Source: Gracilibacillus lacisalsi DSM 19029 (GTDB lineage Bacteria > Bacillota > Bacilli > Bacillales > Amphibacillaceae). Taken from it: a stretch of 64,000 bases of DNA. The notes under the pieces were generated by a model. It did no database searches. It was not told the DNA's origin and was given only the letters and a program-made list of their open reading frames with translations. The DNA is taken from NCBI RefSeq assembly GCF_000377765.1, contig NZ_KB898662.1, positions 1-64,000 of the forward strand, in the 5' to 3' direction. Shown in pieces: positions 42,906-50,253 of this stretch (position 1 is its first letter; every line of letters begins with the position of its first letter). The translations under genes and the position numbers were made by a program.

Positions 42906-45641
42906 TTAATCATTGGAGATTTTTCTTTTCTGTTGTCTGATAACAACAATGGCCATTCCTATTAATAACAAACAACCACCTATAAGTAGGAATGTATACA
43001 TATTCGTTGCTGTATCAGGTAACTTATTGTTGCTCTTTTCTTCCTTAGAAGATGAAGTGGATTGTTCTTGGTCTTCTTGATTCTCTTCGTCAGAAGTTGA
43101 AGGATTATTATCTTCCTTTTGGCCATTTGACACATTTTCACTTCCATTCGGATCTTCTTCTCCCTCAGCTAAAGCAGTTGAATCTAGTACAGTAAATATA
43201 CTGAAATGATCTGTCTCAGCAGAGATCCAATTATCATGCAGTGTTCCACCGACTTGACCCCACTCTTTGTCTTCCTCATTCCAATGATAAACAGAAGCAG
43301 CTTCATTTGTTTCAGCTAATTGAAAGGATAGTGTCACTGGTACATCAAAGTTAGAAACTACTTGATCACCTTGTGTAAATTCAAGCTGATAAATGTCGGT
43401 TAGGGCGTGTTCACCATCTTCGAATTTAGCCTGATCTAATGTTTCAATCAACAAAGAAAGAGGTGCTTCATCAGTAAATGATCCAGCATTAAACGTTACA
43501 ATAATATCTTCTCGTTCTATAGTAACGGTAATATCCTTATCCTTTAATTGCTGTAGTTGCTCCTTTGTAAAGCTAATGTCGCTCACTTCTCCATGATCCT
43601 CCGGAAAAACAAGATTCAACCTAGCCTGTTCATCTAAATTAGCAATATCCGTTTCAACAATAAAACTGTTATCAGATAGTTGCAATTGTTCACTCACGGT
43701 AGCAAATAGTCTCTTCACAAACAGTGTATAAGTTGAAATAGATCCATCTTCTGCAATAACTTCTACATTTATTTCATTGTTTCCTTCTGCTAGTGTAATT
43801 GATTCCGCTGGATCTTCTCCATTGACAAGCACATAAGCATCATCTGATTGTGTCATAGCTGATAATTGGATTTCATCTACTTCGTTTGGAACTTCCAATT
43901 GATATTCCATTTGTTCTGGTGAAAATGAAGGATTTAACTCACCTGCATCTACCATTAATTCACTTAATAAAGAATTAGAAGACTGCCCTAATTCATAAGC
44001 TGCAATCGTACCACTCACTTCATGAGCAGCTAATAAAATTGGCTTTTCCGTTGGGCTATCGTCTGCCTGAATAAATGTTAAACCTTCTGGTGCAACATCA
44101 CCGCTAGCTGGTGTTACATCTAAATCAAGTCCTTGAAACACGCGAGAAGTAAAATAACTATCAAAACTTGGCGAAGTTGGATTGCTCATATCATATACCA
44201 TGATACCGCCTTGTCGCTCTAACCCTGTAAAAGCGTAAGTCTTTCCATATACTTCTCCAGATATCACGCTTTCTGGTTCTATCCCTTTATCATCACTTCT
44301 TGTTTCAAATGTATCTTCATCATTATTACTATTAAAATACTCTGGTTCGATTTCTGCAATTAATTCTTCAAACTCTGAACCACTGTCATAAACTAATTCT
44401 AATGTTTCTGCATCCCATACAGAGAAAGAACGTCCACCATAACCATAGATAGCTTCATATTTTCCGTCTGCATTTGTTGGATGTGAAGTCGAAGTCTTCA
44501 ATCTGCCTAGTTGCTCATCATCAAATAGACCTTCCTCGACCATTTTGTCCAATTCTTCTTGATTATATCCTTGAAAAAGATCTGCATTTAATTGATAATC
44601 ATCCACCAATTTCTTTACACGCTTTTCCTCTGAGAAACCATCCCAATCTTGGGCGTCTCCTTCATTAGCTGTTAATAAATAATTTTTACCATTGATTTCT
44701 ACGATATCCATTCCATCCGGTTGATAGAGCGATAATACCGGCCAATTACGGATATTGATTTCATCATCTTTATCTGATGCATCTAATTTATTTTCAGGTA
44801 AAGAAAAGTCCTTATAACCTAAACTTTTCACTGTAAGAAATTCACCTGTTTGAATATCCAATTTTGCAATCGCATTTGCTTCCTGCAAGACAACATAACC
44901 AAATTGGCTTGTTCCATCTACTACAATGTACTCAGGCTCCAAATCTTCTGCATAAGTACTGTCAGGATGTACTTTTCTGACATCTTCCTCTATTATCTCA
45001 TCTGAAAAAGTTGCCGTCTTCACTGTTAAATGGTCACCTTCATTTACACCACTAGAAACATCAATAATCGATACTGAACCTTCTGGATTTACAGAGTAAT
45101 CTTCACTTGGCTCACCTTCATTTGCTACTAATACATGATTGCCATCAGGTGTAATCGTAACCATATCCGGTAAAGCACCGACTTCAACTGTTGTTAATAC
45201 ATCACCTTCTGTTGACATAAAAACAACATGTCCATTTTCCACTTTATTCGCAGCTGGGACAGACACAGCGATAAAACTGCTATCTGGTGCAATGGTTACA
45301 CTTGTTAAGTCACCAGCGTCAACCCCAAAATCATTGAGCTGAATTCGTTTCTCTAACTCGATTTCAGTTTGACCATCGGCAAGTCCCGATAAATCAATAA
45401 TATCTAGCGTTTTTTCATATCCATTCACAGAGTAAGCTAAATATGTATTCGGATCATATGCAACGATTTCTGTTCCGCCTTCATCAATTGGAGCTCCACT
45501 GGTATAACGCCCTAGCAGTTTCACAGCCAACGAGTCTTCGCTTTCTGAATAATAGGTAACTTCTGAAGAGGCAGCTGTCATGATGGGATTTACTGATAGA
45601 AGAAAAGAAATAAATAAAATAGCAATCGCAAATTTCTTCAT
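42906..45641 (-). CDS. Wall-anchored choice-of-anchor I beta-propeller protein
   Basis: From the ATG at 45641 the protein has 911 residues: a signal peptide (1-25), then a beta-propeller of the choice-of-anchor I family (about 30-510) with repeats like 'SVTIAPDSSFIAVSVP' and 'MVTITPDGNHVLVANEGEPS'. A cadherin-like beta-sandwich (about 555-640), a sandwich ending DHFSIFTVL, an acidic linker and an LPDTA signal at about 874 follow. The family is often linked to surface phosphatases or phytase-like propellers, but catalysis is not proven. AAAGGAG precedes two adjacent ATG codons, and I used the second for better spacing. Confidence 0.87.
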   Translation of the reverse strand: MKKFAIAILFISFLLSVNPIMTAASSEVTYYSESEDSLAVKLLGRYTSGAPIDEGGTEIVAYDPNTYLAYSVNGYEKTLDIIDLSGLADGQTEIELEKRIQLNDFGVDAGDLTSVTIAPDSSFIAVSVPAANKVENGHVVFMSTEGDVLTTVEVGALPDMVTITPDGNHVLVANEGEPSEDYSVNPEGSVSIIDVSSGVNEGDHLTVKTATFSDEIIEEDVRKVHPDSTYAEDLEPEYIVVDGTSQFGYVVLQEANAIAKLDIQTGEFLTVKSLGYKDFSLPENKLDASDKDDEINIRNWPVLSLYQPDGMDIVEINGKNYLLTANEGDAQDWDGFSEEKRVKKLVDDYQLNADLFQGYNQEELDKMVEEGLFDDEQLGRLKTSTSHPTNADGKYEAIYGYGGRSFSVWDAETLELVYDSGSEFEELIAEIEPEYFNSNNDEDTFETRSDDKGIEPESVISGEVYGKTYAFTGLERQGGIMVYDMSNPTSPSFDSYFTSRVFQGLDLDVTPASGDVAPEGLTFIQADDSPTEKPILLAAHEVSGTIAAYELGQSSNSLLSELMVDAGELNPSFSPEQMEYQLEVPNEVDEIQLSAMTQSDDAYVLVNGEDPAESITLAEGNNEINVEVIAEDGSISTYTLFVKRLFATVSEQLQLSDNSFIVETDIANLDEQARLNLVFPEDHGEVSDISFTKEQLQQLKDKDITVTIEREDIIVTFNAGSFTDEAPLSLLIETLDQAKFEDGEHALTDIYQLEFTQGDQVVSNFDVPVTLSFQLAETNEAASVYHWNEEDKEWGQVGGTLHDNWISAETDHFSIFTVLDSTALAEGEEDPNGSENVSNGQKEDNNPSTSDEENQEDQEQSTSSSKEEKSNNKLPDTATNMYTFLLIGGCLLLIGMAIVVIRQQKRKISND

Positions 45642-45816
45642 CATTCCACTCCTTTTTCCATATTCTTCTGCCATTCTACTTCTCTACCATTAATTGAATA
45701 TGTTAATAGTGTTAATAGTTTGTAAAATTTATCATTATCTCCAAGGATGTCTCCTTTTTACATGAAAATAACACTTATTTTTGATGTATTCGCAAAAAAA
45801 CTGATGTGATAGATTT

Positions 45817-45844
45817 ATATATTAGAAAGCGCTTTCTAATATAT
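45817..45844. promoter_or_regulatory. 28-bp perfect palindrome, LacI/CcpA-type operator, before the GH5 gene
   Basis: The perfect palindrome has half-sites ATATATTAGAAAGC and GCTTTCTAATATAT. The centre AGAAAGCGCTTTCT is one base off the CcpA cre consensus. It lies 18 bp before the GTG start, so a bound repressor would block the promoter. Length and symmetry suggest a dedicated LacI-family regulator or CcpA. Confidence 0.75.
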
Positions 45845-45861
45845 TTTGGGAGGGATTGATA

Positions 45862-47892
45862 GTGAAGAAAAAGTTCACCTTAACTTTGCTTACCTTTGTT
45901 ATGCTGCTTAGTATTACTTCCATCACTACATTCGCAGAAGAAACCCCCACCGAAGAAATCAATATCCAGACATATGCCGAAAACATGCAGCCGGGTTGGA
46001 ATCTTGGTAATACGTATGACGCTGTTGGTGAAGATGAAACAGCTTGGGGAAACCCTTATGTTACGAAAGATTTAATTGAAAAAATTGCAGATGAAGGCTT
46101 TAAAAGCATTCGCATTCCGATCACATTTGATCAAAGAATGGCTGAAAGTGGCGACTATCAAATTGATGAAGATTTTTTAGATCGAGTTGATCAGACGGTA
46201 CAATGGTCGTTAGAAGAAGATTTATATGTGATGATTAATATTCATCATGATTCATGGATTTGGATAGAATCTGGAATGCAAGAAAACCATGATCAAACGG
46301 TAGAACGTTTTAATGCTATTTGGACACAGCTAGCAGATCGTTTTAAAGATGAATCACCGAAATTAATGTTTGAAAGCATCAATGAACCTAGATTTTGGGG
46401 AACCGAGGAAGAGAGCCAGCAATACTTAGACGAATTGAATACTCACTTCTATCAAATTGTTAGAGAATCTGGTGGAAATAATGATATTCGACCATTAGTG
46501 TTACCTACTCTTGATACCGGATCAGAGCCAGAAAAAATTACTGCTTTATATGATTTTATCGACAACTTAGAAGATCCCAATATTATTGCAACTGTTCATT
46601 ATTACGGTTTTTGGCCATTTAGTGTCAATATTGCTGGATATACACGCTTTGAACAAGATACAAAAGAGGATATCCACGCTACATTTGATCGAGTGCATGA
46701 TACCTTTACAGCGAACGGGATTCCAACAGTGATTGGTGAATATGGACTGCTTGGCTTTGACGTAGATACAGGTGTTATCCAACAAGGCGAAAAACTGAAA
46801 TTCTTTGAATATATGCTTCACTATGCTCAGGAGAAAGACCTTGTTCACATGCTTTGGGATAATGGCCAACACTTAAAACGCGATACATTGGAATGGTCAG
46901 ATCAACAATTTTTTAATATAGTACAAACAAGCTGGCATACTAGATCTGCAGTTCCCAACGATAACTTCATTTACTTAAAAGACTCAGAGGAAATCACAGA
47001 TAGATCCATTACGTTTGAACTGCATGACAATGATTTTGCAGAAGTTTATCTGGCTGATCAACAGTTAGAAGAAGGGATCGATTATCAAATCGAGGGAAAT
47101 ACGATCACTTTTTCTAAAGAATTATTGAGCTCCCTTGTAACGGAAAATGACTTTGGTACGGTTGCTACTTTAACTGTAACATTTAGTGGTGGTGTTGATT
47201 GGGATATTGATGTACGGGTCTATCAAACACCTGTATTGGAAGGAACAGAAGGAACAACATCCGAATTTCTGATTCCTACAAACTTTAATGGGGATCAATT
47301 AGCGACAATGGAAGCATATTATCAAGATGGATCTTTTGCAGGCCCACAGAATTGGACGGCATTTAAGGAATTTGGTTATGCTTTTGCCCCGGATTATCAA
47401 GAAGGATTTATCGAATTAAAGGATACCTTTTTTAATGAAGTAGAGCATGGAGAAGTTGATCTCACCTTCCATTTCTGGAGTGGTGAAACAGTAGACTATA
47501 CGGTTGTCAAAAATGGGGAAAGTGTTACTTCTTTAGTAGAGGAAGAACCGGAGAAGGAGGAACCTGTCGAGGAGGATCCAGTTAAAGAAGAGACAGGGGA
47601 TGACCGTACACAAGAAGAAGCAAGTGAAGTAGGGGAAACACCTGTTGACGAAGAAAACGAATCAACCAATCCAACAGACGATTCCCATAAAAAAGAAACG
47701 TCGACTGATTCTGATGAGGATGATACCAAATCAGAAGATACAGCTGATCCATATTTAGCATCAAACCATGAGGAAAACAATCGATTACCTGATACAGCTA
47801 CTGCTCAATTTAATTATATGGGGATTGGGTTAGTCTTGGTTTTAATCGGGATTGGCAGTTTTACTTGGTATCGTAAGATAAAAGGTGAATAA
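45862..47892 (+). CDS. Wall-anchored GH5 endoglucanase/xyloglucanase with CBM_X2 and CBM46
   Basis: The 676-residue enzyme has a signal peptide (about 1-26) and a GH5 domain (about 40-355). The acid/base is Glu175 (SINEPRF) and the nucleophile Glu293 (IGEYGLLG). A CBM_X2 Ig-like module (about 368-462) and a CBM46 module (about 470-565, 'FLIPTNFNGDQLATM') follow. This order matches Bacillus halodurans Cel5B, which acts on beta-glucan and xyloglucan. A Glu-rich linker and LPDTA at about 642 anchor it to the wall. I chose GTG at 45862 since GGGAGGG is seven bases upstream. A TTG six bases earlier is too close. Confidence 0.93.
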   Translation: MKKKFTLTLLTFVMLLSITSITTFAEETPTEEINIQTYAENMQPGWNLGNTYDAVGEDETAWGNPYVTKDLIEKIADEGFKSIRIPITFDQRMAESGDYQIDEDFLDRVDQTVQWSLEEDLYVMINIHHDSWIWIESGMQENHDQTVERFNAIWTQLADRFKDESPKLMFESINEPRFWGTEEESQQYLDELNTHFYQIVRESGGNNDIRPLVLPTLDTGSEPEKITALYDFIDNLEDPNIIATVHYYGFWPFSVNIAGYTRFEQDTKEDIHATFDRVHDTFTANGIPTVIGEYGLLGFDVDTGVIQQGEKLKFFEYMLHYAQEKDLVHMLWDNGQHLKRDTLEWSDQQFFNIVQTSWHTRSAVPNDNFIYLKDSEEITDRSITFELHDNDFAEVYLADQQLEEGIDYQIEGNTITFSKELLSSLVTENDFGTVATLTVTFSGGVDWDIDVRVYQTPVLEGTEGTTSEFLIPTNFNGDQLATMEAYYQDGSFAGPQNWTAFKEFGYAFAPDYQEGFIELKDTFFNEVEHGEVDLTFHFWSGETVDYTVVKNGESVTSLVEEEPEKEEPVEEDPVKEETGDDRTQEEASEVGETPVDEENESTNPTDDSHKKETSTDSDEDDTKSEDTADPYLASNHEENNRLPDTATAQFNYMGIGLVLVLIGIGSFTWYRKIKGE

Positions 47893-47897
47893 ATAGG

Positions 47898-47932
47898 AAA
47901 GGGCCTTAGCTATTTTGCAAAGGCCCTTTTTT
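47898..47932 (+). terminator. Rho-independent terminator of the GH5 gene
   Basis: Arms AAAGGGCCTT and AAGGCCCTTT are followed by TTTT. The family 2 repeat begins directly after it. Confidence 0.88.
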
Positions 47933-47935
47933 ATA

Positions 47936-48165
47936 AGATAAGAAAGTATAAATTTTGCGCAGATGTCTAGCTCCGAGCGCCCAGAAACTAGGCGACTTCA
48001 CGAATTGCCCTACGATAAAGAAGACTTGCCGATTGGTGAAACCAGAGGCTTAGTCGCACTTATGCCTTTAGGTGAAAGTTATCATCGGTTCGTAAACTCA
48101 CTGTGATTCCTTTATCTCAGTTAATTCTGAAGTCGCTACGTTTCTAATCGGGCGCTCTGCGCTTT
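47936..48165. repeat. Family 2 dispersed repeat (long copy)
   Basis: It starts AAGAAAGTATAAATTTTGCG, followed by GCAGATGTCTAGCTCCGAGC. These are the reverse of 31045-31088. The right part (TTTATCTCAGTTAATTC and CGCTACGTTTCTAA) is the reverse of 11025-11070. The ends GCGCCC and GGGCGC form a long-range inverted repeat. It fills the gap between the GH5 and antiporter genes. Confidence 0.8.
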
Positions 48166-48170
48166 TTTTA

Positions 48171-49721
48171 CTATTTTGCATTCCGTTTTAAAACAATAAA
48201 TAAAACAGCAATCATCACAATAAATAATAATGTAACTGTTAACGAGATCATTACTTCACCGGTGAAACCGAATATTAAATAGCCGATTCCTGCTGCTAAA
48301 GCACTGAGAAACGCATATGGCAATTGAGTAATAACATGATCCATGTGATTTGCCCCAGCACCGGTAGAGGATAGGATTGACGTATCAGATATTGGAGAAC
48401 AGTGATCCCCAAAAACAGATCCTGCCAGCACCGCAGCCATTGCTGGAAGTACTAAATCAACATCATACTCGATAGCAATTTGTGCAGCAATCGGAAGCAT
48501 AATACCAAACGTTCCCCATGATGTTCCAGTTGCCAATGCCATAAAACCAGCAATCACAAACAATAACAGTGCTAAAAAGTTCACGTTAAACGAATATTGC
48601 TGTACTAATTCAGCCAGATAACCACCAGTATCAATAGTCTCAATGATAGCTCCAATCATCCAGGCAAGAATTAAAATATAAATCGCTGGCATCATTGACA
48701 TGGAACCATCTTTTACCACTTTCACCACTGATAACTTAGTGCCATTTAAGAAAATATACATGATCAGTCCAACGGCAACAGCACATAATCCACCGACAAA
48801 AAGGGATAGGTTTACATTCGTGTTTTCAAACATGGTTAAGATCGTTGCATTTCCTTCTGTCTCCAGATACCCTGTATAAAGCATCGTCGCAACGGTAGCA
48901 ACTACCAATACAATAATTGGGATTAATAAATGCATGATTTTTCCGTTTTCATTTACTACCGCGTTCTCTCTCATGTCCGCTGACATCGTTTGCTTTGCAG
49001 GGTCTACTACATGACCTGTTTCCACTGCTCTTTTCTCATGAGTTTTCATTGCTCCAATATCAATCCGAAAAATAGCGACTAAAAATACTAACAACATTGC
49101 TGCAAAAGCATACATATTTAACGGGATCATTTTAACAAATGCTTCTAACGGCTGGAATTCCGTCACTTCAGCTGCAACAAAAATGGAACCTAGCGTCCCA
49201 ATAATATAAGCGCCCCAACTTGAAATTGGTGTAATTACCGTGATCGGAGCAGAAGTAGAATCAATAAAATAGGCTAATTTTGCTCGGGATACCTTATATC
49301 GATCTGTTAATGGTCTCGAGACTTGTCCCACAGCTAAACTGTTAAAATAATCATCAATAAATATGACAACACCAAGAAAAGATGGGACGAGTTGAGCACC
49401 ACGTCTTGTTTTTACTTTTTGAATAGCCCATTCTCCGAAAGCTTTACTGCCACCGGAAGCTGTCATCACAACTGTCATAATCCCTAATAACAACAAAAAG
49501 ACAAGTAAATAAATACTTCCGAGATTCCAACCATCTTCTGTGTAGAAGATATCTCGAAATACGAGCCAGATTTGCTGAAGACTGTCTACGATATTAAATT
49601 CGTGAATAAGCAAAGCCCCAACAACAATTCCGGTTCCTAAAGACAACAATACTCGTCTTGTCGTTAATACTAGTATCAGCATCAAAACCGCCGGAATTAA
49701 AGAATATATTGTACCTTCCAT
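48171..49721 (-). CDS. NhaC-family Na+/H+ antiporter
   Basis: The 516-residue protein has about eleven or twelve membrane helices. NhaC features include 'FLGVVIFIDDYFNSLAVG' near residue 125, 'FIDSTSAPITVITPISSWGA' near 158 and 'ATGTSWGTFGIMLPIAAQIA' near 395, with the 'GDHCSPISDTSILSSTGAG' stretch near 440. It exchanges sodium for protons, or acts on a related amine or carboxylate pair. GGAGG lies eight bases before the ATG at 49721, and the 11-codon upstream extension is not supported. It fits a salt-exposed lifestyle. Confidence 0.9.
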   Translation of the reverse strand: MEGTIYSLIPAVLMLILVLTTRRVLLSLGTGIVVGALLIHEFNIVDSLQQIWLVFRDIFYTEDGWNLGSIYLLVFLLLLGIMTVVMTASGGSKAFGEWAIQKVKTRRGAQLVPSFLGVVIFIDDYFNSLAVGQVSRPLTDRYKVSRAKLAYFIDSTSAPITVITPISSWGAYIIGTLGSIFVAAEVTEFQPLEAFVKMIPLNMYAFAAMLLVFLVAIFRIDIGAMKTHEKRAVETGHVVDPAKQTMSADMRENAVVNENGKIMHLLIPIIVLVVATVATMLYTGYLETEGNATILTMFENTNVNLSLFVGGLCAVAVGLIMYIFLNGTKLSVVKVVKDGSMSMMPAIYILILAWMIGAIIETIDTGGYLAELVQQYSFNVNFLALLLFVIAGFMALATGTSWGTFGIMLPIAAQIAIEYDVDLVLPAMAAVLAGSVFGDHCSPISDTSILSSTGAGANHMDHVITQLPYAFLSALAAGIGYLIFGFTGEVMISLTVTLLFIVMIAVLFIVLKRNAK

Positions 49722-49819
49722 AAACATAACCTCCACTATTACTATCCTGTCCATAAAGTAAGACTTCTATCAGTGGGAGTTTTGGCCCCTCACTGATGAT
49801 TAGCGAAACTAATCAAGGT

Positions 49820-49888
49820 GTTAGCGTCCATATCCGTCCCTAGCTTCATTGATAACCTTGGAATGGATTGGACAGCACCGTGATAAAA
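49820..49888 (+). repeat. Family 4 element
   Basis: GTTAGCGTCCATATCCG at the left and TTGGACAGCACCGTGATAAA at the right resemble 24010-24088 in order and strand. Here it lies downstream of two minus-strand units rather than upstream of a plus-strand gene. Confidence 0.4.
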
Positions 49889-49893
49889 CACAG

Positions 49894-49927
49894 AAAAAAC
49901 AGTAATAGAACAACGTCCATTACTGTT
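49894..49927 (-). terminator. Rho-independent terminator of the glycosidase/ABC operon
   Basis: Arms AACAGTAAT (49898-49906) and ATTACTGTT (49919-49927) are followed on the minus strand by six T. It is the first good terminator after the glycosidase stop at 50254, so the 51-bp array between them would be part of the transcript. Confidence 0.75.
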
Positions 49928-50047
49928 CCACTTCGAAATATATACTAAAATAGTGTACCAATTTTCAAAGCATCTGTCACTTATTTTTTTAAGAATGAAA
50001 GAAACGGAAATGCTGAATATATTTGGATGAATCAAGGTTTGTTTTTG

Positions 50048-50243
50048 TTACGGACAGTTTTGCTTGCTTTTTCTTGAATTTGTCTATTAGATGCTTTCTT
50101 ATGGACACTTTTTTCGTTTTTGATCTAGCTTTGTCCACAAGATCTATTCTTACGGACACTCCTGACGTATTTCCCTTACTGGTGTCCCTTAGATTCAGTC
50201 TTACGGACAATTTCATCTGTTTTTCTGTTGTTTTGTCCGTAAG
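50048..50243. repeat. Alternating inverted-motif array, exact 51-bp period (TTACGGACA type)
   Basis: Eight copies of TTACGGACA or its complement TGTCCGTAA, some degenerate, alternate in orientation. The GGAC/GTCC centres start at 50052, 50082, 50103, 50133, 50154, 50184, 50205 and 50235. The spacings are exactly 30, 21, 30, 21, 30, 21 and 30 bp. The last pair can form a perfect 11-bp stem (CTTACGGACAA and TTGTCCGTAAG). It starts about 10 bp after the stop codon of the glycosidase gene. The gap 49722-50253 contains this array, a terminator and a family 4 element. Confidence 0.9.
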
Positions 50244-50253
50244 TTGATCTAGT

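Noticed and set aside
50048-50243. CRISPR-like array
   Set aside because: The repeated unit is only about 9-11 bp, alternates in orientation and has two different spacer lengths. No cas genes are present.
50023-50247. Overlapping reading frames of about 75 codons on both strands across the TTACGGACA array
   Set aside because: The minus frame gives a neat 17-residue repeat, but the period of 51 is divisible by three, so any frame stays open. Neither strand has a ribosome-binding site. I treat the array as non-coding.
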